Positions 41,537 through 52,046 of a stretch of 64,000 nucleotides of DNA are shown here, in pieces. Numbering within the stretch: position 1 is the first letter of the stretch; each line of letters opens with the position of its first letter. A model generated the notes under the pieces. It saw only the letters and a program-made list of their open reading frames with translations. It did no database searches and had not been told where the DNA came from. Both the position numbers and the translations under genes were made by a program. The DNA comes from Eublepharis macularius (Eukaryota > Chordata > Lepidosauria > Squamata > Eublepharidae), in contig NC_072799.1 of the NCBI RefSeq assembly GCF_028583425.1, positions 87,344,217 to 87,408,216 of the forward strand, in the 5' to 3' direction.

Positions 41537-42149
41537 TTAAAAAAAGAAAACAAAACCGAGGGGGGGGAGGAAGAGGGGGAAGGAGTGGTTTGATAATGAT
41601 GAATGTCCAATCATCAAAAAGTGGGTTGGAGGTGCATGGGAGTGGGTAGGACAAACAAAACCAAAAGAAACATTACGCACGAGGAACAAATCAACTTAAA
41701 ATTGGCTTCCAGAAAAAGATTGGGGTAAAAGTGGTCTCAAAAGAACTGGAAAAAAGCAGGGGGGAAACAAAAAATATGAAGTGAAAATTAAAGGCAAAAA
41801 AAAATAAGTGCAGAAATCGGGGAATAAATCAAAGCAGTATGGGGCCAGATCCAACGGAAAAAGCCCATGCAAAACCCCCCTTAGTCTAAACGGTTCTTTA
41901 AAACAGTTTACTATGCAGTGATAGTGTTTAAATTAATCAATACCCCACTTCTGATGCAATACTGAGTTCGACTCAGTATTGAGACTTGAATATGAAGCAA
42001 ACATGAAGCTCACTGATAACTCTATGAACATTGTGCGGCAGGCCGGGAGAAAATCACGCTTGCATTTAGTGCTGCTTCCTAAAGCACCCAATAGTCCTTG
42101 CTGTAGTTACCGATGCAGATCCAAATAATACAGGATCAGATCTGAGGCG
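41537..42149. other. intergenic, nothing recognised
   Basis: A-rich with short homopolymers; no feature supported. Confidence 0.4.
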
Positions 42150-42300
42150 GAACCCTGGCTAAGTGGTAGAGCATCTGCTTTCCATACAGAAGGCCCCAGG
42201 TTCAATTGCTGGCATCATCAGTTAAATGGATGAGGTTTTAGGTGATGTGAAAATAACCAACATGAGGCCCTGAGGAGCCACTGCCCCTGTAATCTGATAT
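42150..42300 (+). repeat. tRNA-derived SINE with clear A and B boxes
   Basis: The A-box region is ctggctaagtggtagagcat and the B-box region is ccaggttcaattgctggcat. The SINE body follows (ggatgaggttttaggtgatg). The head is tRNA-like but the 3' half does not close a cloverleaf, so this is a SINE and not a tRNA gene. Confidence 0.7.
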
Positions 42301-42303
42301 CAT

Positions 42304-42510
42304 GCCCTGACCTGGACAGCCCAGGTGAGCCTGATCTCATCAGATCTCAAAAGCTAAGCAGGGCCAGCCTTGGTTAGTAATTAGATGGGACTGGGGTTGC
42401 AGAACCAGGCAATGACAGACCACCTCTGTCAGTCTCTTGCCATGAAAACTCCACCAGGGTTTCCATAAGTCAGCTGTGACTTGAGGGCACTCTCCACCAC
42501 CAATTTGATG
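42304..42510 (+). repeat. 5S rRNA-derived SINE
   Basis: The sequence cctgatctcatcagatctca, agctaagcagggccagcctt and ggttagtaattagatggga closely follows 5S rRNA through its A and C boxes. The SINE body then runs ccatgaaaactccaccaggg and cataagtcagctgtgactt. It is the best-preserved 5S SINE in the window. Confidence 0.85.
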
Positions 42511-43535
42511 TCATAAATTTATAGTGATGCACATTCAAAAAATAACCTGTAAGTGTTGACTGCATATCTATATAAGTTCCTAAGGCATGGGAAAAAACTG
42601 GCAAAGCACCACTGTAAGATGTAAATCAGGCATGTTCACGATTGGTTACTTTCTCTTGCAGTCAACTCAGATCTGAGAAACCACTCTGGAGGTGCAAAGG
42701 AAGTTTCCAGGGATGGGGAATACAGGAGACAAGGTGTCTGGTAAAAGGAAGGGTTTCTTTAACCTTTTATACAACTTGAATGTATTGTATTGATAAAGTA
42801 TACACCCTTAATGTATTGATAAGGCACTAACATGAACATAAAAACAAAGTGTCTTCTTCAACTTTGGTAAGCTTTTCTAAAAACTTGTTTTGATGAAAGG
42901 GCAAGAAGAAAAGGAAAGACAGCAGAGAAAACCAGGAATGGATTTTGTTTTTCTGGAGAAAAGGGGTTGTGAACTCAGGCTTTACACTGAAAACCCTACC
43001 AAGCCTCTGCTCACAAGCAACCTGCTCCTGAAGTATAAGCTTGTGGGAAGGCAGGTGACTGCAGTTATCTAGTGGTGAAGGAATGGGACTCTAGGATACT
43101 TTTCTTCCAGAATTTAACCTTAGTGTTAAAAACAAGCTTCTGACGAAGTCCTGGGGAGATACAGGTGGAATTAGGGCTGCTTTCCTGGGAGACAGCCTCA
43201 TTGAATAAAGTGGGATTCACTTTAAAATAAACCTGTTTAGATTGCTCTTCAAGGGGAAGTGCGGTGGTATAGGAGAGATATGTTGCTTATAACAATAATG
43301 GATCAGGGAGTCTTCTTTTTTTAAGAACCTGTTTTTTGTGTGAAGAGTCACTGGAGGGAGAATGACAAGTGAATTCTTGTTAGAGAGGAACAGAATGTAC
43401 ATGTTCTGTGATTCTGATTTACTCATGGGGGGAATAGTGCTTAACTTCTAAATAGGAAGAAGAGAAGGCAGCAAATGTTCTTGGCATGCCGAATCAATAC
43501 ACCAGCCCTTAAGCAGTTGTGCTGTGCTACTCCGA
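42511..43535. other. intergenic, nothing recognised
   Basis: No named repeat or gene. A 60-residue open frame near 42890 has no recognisable motif. Confidence 0.4.
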
Positions 43536-43755
43536 GTGGTGGTGGTGGAGAGTGCCCTCATGTCATAGCGGACTTACGGCAGCTCCTGGTGGGGTTTTCA
43601 TGGCAAGAGACTGTTAGTTTGCCATTGCCTGCCTCTGCAACCCTGGTCTTCACTGGAGAGCTCCCATCCAATTACTAACCAAGGCCGACCCTACTTAGCT
43701 TCTGAGATCTGATGAGATCAGGCTCACCTGGGCTATCCAGGTCAGGCTGCTACTC
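43536..43755 (-). repeat. 5S rRNA-derived SINE
   Basis: In reverse complement the 5S-like head includes cctgatctcatcagatctca and agctaagtagggtcggcctt. The body reads here as tcatagcggacttacggcag and gtttgccattgcctgcctct. Together with 42304-42510 it could form an inverted pair. Confidence 0.8.
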
Positions 43756-43764
43756 TGGATAGGA

Positions 43765-43845
43765 AGCAGCTTTTCAAAAGCTTATGCTGGACTCTTTTTG
43801 ATTTTGCTACCACAGACTAACACGGCTAACTCCTCTGCATCTATC
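43765..43845 (+). repeat. R-family repeat 3' end
   Basis: The sequence tcaaaagcttatgctggact, then tttgctaccacagactaaca and cggctaactcctctgcatct, gives the R unit's outer end; compare 16940-16960. Confidence 0.6.
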
Positions 43846-44109
43846 TTCTTGTTTGCAGTGTATATTGCTCCATCCCCACTTTAACAATCTCGTCGTGGTT
43901 GGAATGGGGTTAGTTCTGGCTCTTAGAGGCCTGCATTTTTAATTTTTCTTCATTTATATCCTCTCTCTCCTATCCTCCATCCCCTCCACCTGCTCCTCTC
44001 CTGATCCCAGCTGGGTGAAGGCAGGGTGGCCTGGGCTTTTCTGGAGGGACGGGCTGCCTTGTTTGGGCTTTCCTCCATGGCAGCACTCTCTGGAGGTGCA
44101 CCAGGGTAG

Positions 44110-44590
44110 GAAGTGAGTTGTCAGGAACACAGTCTTTTACATAGTAGGATAACAGTGACTTTGTTCACAGCTCTGAGTGGGGCACTAATCTGTCTAAAAG
44201 AGTGGTAATTATTTATTTATATCATTTATAGTCCACCTTTCTCGCTGAGTGTCAAGGCAGATAACATAGTGTGAGATTAGTACAATATCAATAAACAATG
44301 TCATAGGGTAAATAAATGCAAGTTTACAAAGACATAGCATTAGCAAGAATCTGATACAGAGTTGAAGAAATGCTGAAACAGAACATAAGTAGTTCTAGGA
44401 CTGACATTAGACAGCACAGCAGGGTCATACTTAAAGGAACAGCATAGGACTATATAAGCACAGTTATTATTATGCCAGTTTCTAAGGTACCACTGCCAAA
44501 AAATGATTACAGATAATAAGAAAGGGACAACTGTTAAAAATAGTAGGCACTCTCTCTGGAGCGTCAAAATACAATAAAGAGTCCCCCCCC
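44110..44590. repeat. SINE tail (+) followed by L2 3' end (-)
   Basis: The segment at 44140-44210 (tcacagctctgagtggggca, ctaatctgtctaaaagagtg) matches the end of the 60040-60290 SINE. From 44211 the - strand L2 3' end runs from tttatttatatcatttatag, with cacctttctcgctgagtgtc, to about 44590. Confidence 0.6.
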
Positions 44591-44649
44591 CTCTCCTTTG
44601 CTGCCTTCCCAGAGCACTGGATAAGAGTATTTAGCTAATGAAATGTTAT

Positions 44650-44775
44650 TAACAGTGAAATCCTAAACAGAGTTACTCTGCTTAGGATTTCAGTGTAAGA
44701 GATGCACATCTGGAAGGGGTAAGTCTCCTGTAACCGAAAAGGCACCTGAAGAAGTGCAATCCTAAACAGATTTTA
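44650..44775. repeat. palindromic repeat, family F, short copies
   Basis: The sequence gtgaaatcctaaacagagtt pairs with tctgcttaggatttcagtgt within 48 bases, giving a near-perfect hairpin. A second half copy (gtgcaatcctaaacagattt) follows at 44755. Confidence 0.6.
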
Positions 44776-44797
44776 TGGACATCCGAGGGGTGTCAGG

Positions 44798-45110
44798 ACC
44801 GCAGTGGAACAGCCGGATTTCAATCACGCCGATCTGGATTTAAAATGCTTCCAGATTACTCCGGGGGTCGCCTCTGCAGCTGTGCAGCAGCAGGACAAAA
44901 CGAAACCACAACTACTGCAGCAACCGCCGGTCTACTGCTGCAGCGCGATTCTGCTCGGCAAGGCTGGCTATGGGAGCCGTCCAAGCAGGGAGCCGCTGGA
45001 AAAGCCTACAACCAACAAAGCAAGGAACAACTCACAACCGGGGGTATAAAGAAATTTCATTATCCAATAAAAGACTCTATATCCAACGGGTCAAGTTGTT
45101 TAAATGATTT
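44798..45110 (+). other. unclassified, possible retroelement fragment
   Basis: A Gln-rich open frame (44804-45049) with many CAG/CAA codons lies upstream of the CpG island. No domain is recognised. I do not call it a gene. Confidence 0.25.
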
Positions 45111-45247
45111 TTAAATATTTAAATGAGTATAGTATGTACTATAAAGGTTAAAGGAGAGAGCCGGCCCGCCCCGCCCTCTCCCAGCTCTCTTCCCCAGCAG
45201 GGTCACCTGAGGTCACGGCAGAGACCGCACAGCGAGAACTCCCCTCC

Positions 45248-45258
45248 GCGCACGCGCA
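45248..45258. promoter_or_regulatory. NRF1-like site 1
   Basis: The sequence gcgcacgcgca matches the NRF1 consensus (GCGCANGCGC type). It is the most upstream of four such sites within 300 bp. Confidence 0.6.
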
Positions 45259-45349
45259 CAATACCCCCGCTGCCCTCTACAGGGCTCTTGGCGAAGGAGG
45301 GGAATCACCACCAGCCATCTGCGGTTGTTTTCTAGTACAAGACTGCAAA

Positions 45350-45360
45350 CGCATGCGCAC
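45350..45360. promoter_or_regulatory. NRF1-like site 2
   Basis: The sequence cgcatgcgcac contains the palindromic GCATGC core flanked by CG on both sides, a near-consensus NRF1 site. Confidence 0.6.
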
Positions 45361-45431
45361 TTTCGATCTAGGGAACCACAGGGCCCAGTCCGCCGCTCTC
45401 CCTGCAACCTTGCCCCTTACCCGCTTCCCCA

Positions 45432-45443
45432 GCGCAGGCGCAT
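45432..45443. promoter_or_regulatory. NRF1-like site 3
   Basis: The sequence gcgcaggcgcat fits the GCGCANGCGCA pattern and lies just upstream of the inferred first exon. Confidence 0.6.
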
Positions 45444-45469
45444 GACAGCCGGAGACTCTTTTGGCGGAG

Positions 45470-45632
45470 CCGCTTGGAGACGGCCGCGGCGACGGCGGCT
45501 GTTTTGCCGGTACCCCGCGAGGGCAGAGCATGCGCAGTGGCGAAGGGTCCGTGGGCCTGCCGTGAGGAAAAGCGGGGAGAGAAGAAGTCCGCTGTGCGGA
45601 AGCTGAAGAAGAGCGCGGGAGGCGGCGGCACA
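45470..45632 (+). other. CLOCK: candidate untranslated exon 1 of CLOCK (start approximate)
   Basis: GC-rich sequence ends at a plausible donor, GGCGGCACA followed by gtaagg at 45633, inside the CpG island. The start is a guess placed after the third NRF1-like site. No clear start codon context for CLOCK is present, consistent with the family's non-coding first exons. Another possible donor (cttcg before gtaggc near 46231) is weaker. The call is based on position and splice signal only. Confidence 0.35.
45528..45537. promoter_or_regulatory. NRF1-like site 4
   Basis: The sequence gcatgcgcag is a half-consensus NRF1 site. It lies inside or just upstream of the putative first exon, so it could be downstream of some start sites. 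Confidence 0.5.
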
Positions 45633-46239
45633 GTAAGGGCCGGGCAGAGGGGACGGCGGGGCGGGCAGGGGGCCGCCGGCGGTCTGAGGGGAGCCGCGGA
45701 GGCTTCTCCCGCGGGAAGGCGAACTTCGAGAGGCGCGCAGACGCAGGACCTCGCGGGGTGCCCCTGAGGCGAGGCCTCGCCTGACCCGCCGGTCGGGCCC
45801 TGCGGGGGGAGCCGTTGCTTTCTCTCGCCTCCGGCCGCTCCCGCCTTCGCTGCTCGGGCGCCCTGCGGGGGCGGCCGCCGGGCAGCCCGGCCCGTTTCGT
45901 AACGAGGACCCGAGGCGGAGGCGGCCTCCTTCCTGTTCCCGGCGGCGCCCGCTCCGGCGCCCCTGCGGGGAAGGGCGTCGCGTGGGGGGGGGCCTTCGCC
46001 CCTCCCGGGAAGAGCCCGCGCGGACAGGCAGCGCCTCCCGTGGAGGTGCCGGAGCCTCTCCCGCGGTCCGCGTTCGGGCGCCGGCGAAGAGGGGTTTCCT
46101 CGCGTGGCTGGCGGGCGAATCTGGGGCATTGGAGCACGGCGGCGGGCGCACCTCCCTGCGCTTCTTGGCCGCGGTCGGGACCCGAGAGGGAGCGGTCAGG
46201 TGCCGAGCCGGCTGTCGGGCTCTCAGCTTCGGTAGGCAA

Positions 46240-46270
46240 TGACAGAATGCGCCCTTTTGAGTTAACGGGG
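46240..46270 (+). repeat. 31-nt segment repeated inverted at 47443-47473
   Basis: The segment tgacagaatgcgccctttt gagttaacgggg at the edge of the CpG island recurs on the other strand at 47443-47473 with one difference, at a CpG. Confidence 0.85.
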
Positions 46271-46385
46271 ATGTCATTACACCTTTGCCGTGCATTGGTG
46301 CGCGCGCCTGTGTTTCTAATTTTGTGTTGCCTGAAGTGGAAAGGCTGTTGAAGTGGAAAGGCTATTCCACTAGCATTCTTCTTCC

Positions 46386-46560
46386 AGTAGAACAGAGCAA
46401 GAGTCCAGTAGCGCCTATGAGACTAACAAAATTGGTGGAAAGGAATGAGCTTTCGTGAGTCCCAGCTCACCTCTTCAGCACATGTCCAGTAGTGCCTATA
46501 AGACTAACAAAATTGGTGGAAAAGAATGAGCTTTCATAAGTCATAGCTCACTTCTTCATA
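46386..46560 (-). repeat. R-like repeat, two direct units
   Basis: Two units of about 85 bp each read gtccagtagygcctatragact, then aacaaaattggtggaaa and gaatgagctttc. They are diverged relatives of the R family in reverse orientation. Confidence 0.6.
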
Positions 46561-46764
46561 TCCCTGGCCCATCCAGGTCAAGGCAGGACTGGGGAGACCC
46601 AGAATTAAAACTCAGTTTGTTATGAAACGTAACTGGGTGATCATGGGGCCAAGTTATCCTCTCTCTGTTGAATCTACCTCACAGGGTTGTTTTGAATGTA
46701 AAGCCGGAGGAGAGACCTAAGTATGCCAGACTGAACACCGTGGAAAACAAGTGAAGTCAAAATG

Positions 46765-46830
46765 CACTAACAGTGCAATCCTCATAACACTTTCCTGGGA
46801 GTAAGTCCCGCTGAATGGAGCCAAGTATGA
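46765..46830. repeat. family F-related repeat
   Basis: The words acagtgcaatcctcataaca and tgggagtaagtcccgctgaa are a diverged half of the hairpin repeat. Confidence 0.4.
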
Positions 46831-46989
46831 TCCAAGAAGGGTTAAAATTGCTCTCTACACCTTGACTGCCTTTCCCCTTGCCAGAAGCTTTGAAATGCTG
46901 CCTGGTGGATGGTACTCAGGAATCGCTGTATCTGACCAAAGTCTGGGGGAACAAAAGGTTGAATGGTTTGAATCATCCCTATCATTAAA

Positions 46990-47115
46990 ATATCTGAAGA
47001 AGTGAGCTGTGTTTCACGAAAGCTCATACCCTACCACCACTTTTGTTAATCTCATAGGTGCTTCTGGTCTCTTGCTCTTTCCTACTGCTACAGACAGACT
47101 AACTTGGCTACCTAT
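46990..47115 (+). repeat. R-like repeat, forward
   Basis: The words gaagaagtgagctgtgtttc, acgaaagctcataccctacc and ctacagacagactaacttgg are the forward version of the 46386-46560 units. Confidence 0.55.
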
Positions 47116-47304
47116 CTTGTTCTTCTTTTAGTATGCCTCTTCTTCTTTTCCTAAATGATGTGCATATGCAATCCCTAAGTTACTGTTGTCACTGCTAGCT
47201 TTGGTGTTCAGTTCTTTAGGAATGGCCTGTAGTGGCAAGCTGGGAGGAACCTATGGCAAAAGAAGGGTAATGTTGCTTAAGGATTGCACGCCTTTCCTCG
47301 GTGG

Positions 47305-47400
47305 GCTTTAACAGTGCAATCCTCAGCAGAGTTGCTCCAGTCTAAGCTCATTGATTTCAGTGGGCTTAGACTAGAGTAATTTCTTAGGATTTCCGAAGTG
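47305..47400. repeat. palindromic repeat, family F, best copy
   Basis: The arms acagtgcaatcctcagcaga and agtaatttcttaggatttcc flank ctccagtctaagctcattga and tttcagtgggcttagactag. The whole unit pairs over about 40 bases. Confidence 0.65.
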
Positions 47401-47420
47401 CTGGAAAATGTCTGTGTTAA

Positions 47421-48600
47421 AGTAAAGCTTTTGATAAGGTCCCCCCGTTAACTCAAAAGGGCACATTCTGTCAGTAAAGCTTTTGATAAGGTCCCCCATG
47501 ACATTCTGATGGGCAAACTGGAAGACTGTGGAGTAGACTATAGGACAGTTCGGTGGATAGGGAACTGGTTGGAGGACCACACTCAAAGAGTGGTGGTGAA
47601 TGGTGTTTCATCAGATTGGAGGGAGGTGTCCAGTGGGGTGCTGCAGGGCTCGGTTTTGGGCCCGGTACTTTTCAATATTTTTATGAATGATCTGGATGAA
47701 GGAGTGGAAGGGCTGCTCATTAAATTTGCTGATGATACCAAATTGGGAGGAGTAGCAAACACCCAAGAAGATAGAATTAAAATTCAACAAGACCTGAATA
47801 CTCTGGAGAAGTGGGCAGCTGTGAATAGGATGAAATTCAACAAAGATAAGTGCACAGTATTACATCTGGGCCACAAAAATGAGAAGCACAAATACTGGAT
47901 GGGGGATGCACTTCTGGGCAGTAGTATATGTGAAAGGGATCTTGGGGTAAGAGTGGACTGTAAACTGAATATGAGCGGTCAGTGTGATGCGGTGGCAAAA
48001 AAGGCTAATTCAATCCTGGGTTGTATCAAAGGGGCCATAGCGTTGAACTAACAGGAGGTCATAGCCCCTCTCTATACTGCCTTGGTCAGGCCACACCTGG
48101 AGTATTGTGTGCAGTTCTGGAGGCCTCACTTCAAAAAGGATGTGGACAAAATCGAGAGGGTACAGAGGAGAGCGACGAGAATGATCAGGGGTCTGGAGAC
48201 TGAGCCCTACGAGGAAAGGCTGAGGGCCTTGGGAATGTTTAGTTTGGAGAAGAGGAGGTTGAGGGGGGACATGATTGCTCTCTTTAAATATTTGAAAGGC
48301 TGTCATTTGGAGGAGAGCAGGGAGCTGTTCCAGTTGGCAGCAGAGGGTAGGACGCGAAGCAATGGGCTAAAACTACATGCACAAAGGTACCGGCTGGATA
48401 TTAGGAAAAACTTTTTCACGGTCAGAGTAGTTCAAAGGTGGAATCAGCTGCCTAGGGAGGTGGTGAGCTCCCCTTCACTGGCATTTTTCAAGAAGAGGCT
48501 GGATGAATACTTGTCAGAGATGCTTTAGGCTGCTCCTGCACTGGGCAGGGGTTTGGACTAGATGGTCTGTATGGCCCCTTCCAACTCTGTGATTCTATGA
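47421..48600 (+). mobile_element. CR1 LINE, 5'-truncated, copy A
   Basis: The RT C-terminal half is coded at 47476-48525: KAFDKVPHDILMGKLEDCGV, SVLGPVLFNIFMNDLDEG and FADDTKLGGVANTQ, then [39 protein letters not shown] and [20 protein letters not shown]. One in-frame stop lies at 48048-48050. The 3' end has the CR1 signature ggactagatggtctgtatgg and attctatga. The first 55 bases are scrambled: a CR1 piece, then an inverted CpG-island copy, then the same CR1 piece again. Confidence 0.92.
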
Positions 48601-50605
48601 AGTGTTGGTAGGGTAGGTGCTTGGAGGGGAGTGATCCCCTCTAAGGAACAATGTATGTCTTGTGTGTGATGAAATAGCGCATGCACACGTGGAAACAGAC
48701 ATTTCTGAAAGTTAGTTGGAGTGCCTTGAGGGTGTGAGATCTCTCTGTCTTTCTCTCTGAGGATCTGATACAAGGTATCAGTCATGCTGCCTGTGGGGGT
48801 TCCTCTGCCTCACTTATGCTCAGATTGTATACTTGTAAATAAAGTAGCTATTACAAAATGCAGCCAGTCTCCTGTGCTCTGTTCTCCAAAGCCACACCAG
48901 ATAAACACTGCCCCTGCATTTTCTCACCACTCAGGGAAGGGGGACTATGTAATAGTACGCTTATTAAGAAGTAATCATGTTGAATGTGGCAAGACTTAAT
49001 TCCAAGTGAGGAAGAGTTCAAATAAAACAATAAAAATACTGGCTAGTTTTTGTTCTGGTTAGGCTTGGAAAGACGTATAAACCTTTTTGAATGAAGGACT
49101 CAGTCACTGAGAGGACTAATAGGCATATAGCTAAAATCTAACAAACTTTATGTGTAATGTATTAAGTGACCTTTCTTGCTTTAAGTGTGTACATAATTTT
49201 ATTAACGTTAGGTCTTGAATAGTGTAAAAGAAGAAACAGGTGGGGTTACAGGTATCTGCTTGGGAAAAATAATTTGGAATGTACAGGAATCTTCCAGTTA
49301 AGTACTCAACCAGAGTATAGTATGCCAGATGGACTGTTAAAACTGCCTCTGTTTGATGAACAGCAGCATGGCTTTTAAAAAACTTATCTGTATGACTGTC
49401 CTATATCATAATACAGTTGACACTTGTAGTAATACTTAATGTCCTACTTTTTTCCTGCTATGTAAGCTCAGTTTACATGTAACTCCATCGAGACACCAGC
49501 TTAGCTTCAAGGATACATTTAGGAGCTCCTTAACCACCCACTGTTCCTCATTATTTATTCAGAGATTGTTTTCCATACCTTTCATTTTTAATTTTTTTAA
49601 ATTAAAAATCGTAGAACAATTTTTTGTTGGCTATATAGAAAACAAGGTTACATGATTTCAGGTAAGGTATGCAGATCAGAATAGAAGCAAAGCTACGCCT
49701 TTCAGTTTGGACAACCACTTTACAGATCTGATGTCACTGCTCCACTCATTCAGTGCTGTGTACAAGGGAGTCAGTCCTTTGGTAGCTCGCAGTATAACTT
49801 CCAATCTCTGATTTTAGGAATGGATAAAAAAAACCCTCCCAAAATATCCAAATGAGATAATAAAAAGTGTACTTTAAGTTGATGGGGCCTTTATAAACAC
49901 TTGGTATGAGTAGCTTCATTTATGTGAAGAGCTTCTGGAACATAACTTGTAAACTTGGGAGTGAAAAAAAGAAAGTGGACATGTTGCATCATAGTGAAAG
50001 TTCTTCTTGGACAGATTTCACTGAATTGCTTATTTTGAGGTTGGATTAAAATGTGTTGCTGCTGTATGTTTTGTTTGAGGTTTTTTAATCTCAGATTTCT
50101 GAATTATTCATGTTTTACTGTATTAATGTTTTTGAAGTTTTTATTGTGTATTATCATCTGTGAAAACCACTCTTCCCTCTGCCAAGCTGCATTTGAATTT
50201 ATTTCCTCAGGTAAAAGCGAAAAATATGCACAAGTCTGTGGATCACAGCCATAAGGGTTTGCTCTGCATATATTTCAACAATGTAAATAAATATTGGAAT
50301 GTGATTATTGTCTCATAAGAACATAACTGCTATGTTGGGTTAGAATGATGGTTACTAGCTCAGGATTATATCATATCATATGTCAGTAGTTGGCCACATA
50401 CCACAAGAAAATACATAGTTAGGATATGATAGCAGTATGCAGTCCCTTATTATTGGTCCTTAGCTCCTGCTACATAGAGATTATATTTCTAACTTTCAAA
50501 GGTAATTGCACCAGTCTTTCTATGTATCCTTTGCAGTCTTTTAAAAAGCCTTTTATCACACTGGAATTTCACAGATGCAGCACATACTGCCTGATAGAAA
50601 TACCT
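48601..50605. other. probable CLOCK intron 1, largely unique
   Basis: No coding exon recognised. 48600-48930 includes a stretch (ttgtaaataaagtagctatt, acaaaatgcagccagtctcc) resembling an LTR R/U5 region, but no ends or target duplication were found. Confidence 0.35.
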
Positions 50606-50770
50606 CTATTTATTCTCTACTTTTCTCTCTATTAGGTACTCAAAGTGGCATTCAGTATGCTTCCCTTCTCCATTTTATCCTCACAATAACCCTTTGAGGT
50701 AGGTTAGGCTGAGACTGTGCATCAGGCCCAAGGTTCACCTAGTAAGCTTCTATGGCAGATATTTTGTGGG
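50606..50770 (-). repeat. SINE (reverse), degraded
   Basis: The words ctccattttatcctcacaat, ctttgaggtaggttaggctg and ttcacctagtaagcttctat are the reverse of the SINE body at 27945-28185. Confidence 0.6.
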
Positions 50771-52046
50771 GGTGGGGGCATCTTAATCCCTACCAGTAGT
50801 AAATTTTCTTAGATGAATATTTTTAGCATATGTATAATTTTTTCTAGATTTTTTTTACTAGTCCATAATTTTGAAGTTCTATCGTATTCTCTCCCCACCT
50901 CCAGTTATTTCTAAGCAAACTAGTTTTAAGCTTTCCTCCATAAGATGAACAACTCCCAAGTAAGTTTAGGGAGCAAGCTTAAGCAGGTCTGCACTGAATT
51001 AAGTCTCATTTTATTCAGTGTGACTTATTTCCAGGAAAGTGTTCTTTGGTTTGTAGCATTAGTGCACTTCTACTACCTTTAATTTTGAGACAGGACAGCT
51101 GATTGTGCCATAGACTTACAACCACTTTATTGCAATACTTAACTTTTTATACATTTTGTGATGCCATCTGGGTTCTAAGCAACTTATCTGACTATAAAAG
51201 GCAAGACTTTTATAATGTGGGATCTGTTATGAAGCATTAATATTGTTAAGTTGTCTTTATATTTGCTACCTGGAATATTTCAGTTTTATTATTTGTGAAT
51301 GTGACCAGACTGCTCTGTACTTTCCTTTATTAGAAGTTGCTATTATGAAGCTGAGTAACAGTTTCCATATTACTTCATATTGAAAATCAAATAAATATAG
51401 CCATCAAAAGGGATTATATCATTTTTTAAAAAATTATGGTTACAGTGTTAGTTCACTTGCCTTTGTACATTTCCTTGGAATATTATGTAACACCCTTGAG
51501 GTGCCAGTGTAATGTCCTGCTTTCTGATTTTTTATTTATTTTTATTTAAAATATTTTATTAGGCACCTTTCTACTTATGGCACTCAAAATTTTTACAATA
51601 TAAAAACAGCAATAATAAAATTACATAAAATACAGTAAAAATTTAAAAAACCCGAATTAATCAAATGGAGTCCTAAATAAAACGGTCTTCAACAGCATAC
51701 TAAAACTTGACAGCAAGGGGGCCATATGTAGTATGCTGGGGCAGTATGCCAGTTATGCCCCATTGTAAACACTTTATTAGTAGTGGTTACTAACGAAATA
51801 TGTTAGTCTTTTCTCACTTCCCCTATCTCCTATGAAACCAGATTCTGTATCAACTGTGTTGATACTCTGTAGTGTTTATGCTGCAAGCAGACTGTGGTAT
51901 ATGAGAGTGGCATGCATGGTGTTTTCTTCTACTAAAGAGTTACTGGCTCTGTAAGATTTGAAGGGAGATGGAGAGTATGGCACACAGCATGTTGTACAGG
52001 ACTGATGTATGGCAGATGTACAGAGCTTTCTTCTTTTTTCTTCCAG
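50771..52046. other. probable CLOCK intron 1, AT-rich
   Basis: Mostly unique. A family-F-like piece lies at 50940-51040. A - strand LINE/SINE tail (aaaatattttattaggcacc ttt) lies at 51535-51680. The segment just before 52047 provides the pyrimidine tract for the candidate exon. Confidence 0.4.

Larger units (their letters stand above)
45150..46260 (+). promoter_or_regulatory. CLOCK: CpG-island promoter, probably of CLOCK
   Basis: This is by far the most GC- and CpG-rich stretch of the window; flanking DNA is AT-rich and CpG-poor. It contains at least four NRF1-like palindromic sites, a G-rich Sp1-type run (ggggcgggcaggg near 45657) and an E2F-like ttttggcgg near 45459. No TATA box was seen, as is usual for housekeeping promoters. 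In human, CLOCK lies immediately after PDCL2 on the same strand, so a promoter 18 kb past the PDCL2 stop is best read as CLOCK's. The gene assignment rests on synteny, not on coding sequence. Long open frames here on both strands are by-products of GC-rich DNA. Confidence 0.8.

Noticed and set aside
42150-42225. Possible functional tRNA gene (clear A and B boxes)
   Set aside because: The 3' half does not form acceptor and T arms, and SINE body sequence follows; it is a SINE head.
42320-42390. Possible 5S rRNA gene
   Set aside because: Only part of 5S is present, with changes and a SINE body attached; it is a 5S-derived SINE.
44804-45049. Gln-rich 81-residue frame upstream of the CpG island as a small gene
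   Set aside because: No recognisable homology, overlapping frames, and a compositional rather than coding signal.
45277-46295. Long Arg/Pro/Ala-rich open frames on the - strand and shorter ones on the + strand
   Set aside because: They overlap each other in all frames within a CpG island, have no domains, and arise because stop codons are rare in GC-rich DNA.
48603-48930. Possible third solo LTR (ataaagtagctattac region)
   Set aside because: No TG...CA boundaries with a target duplication could be found.
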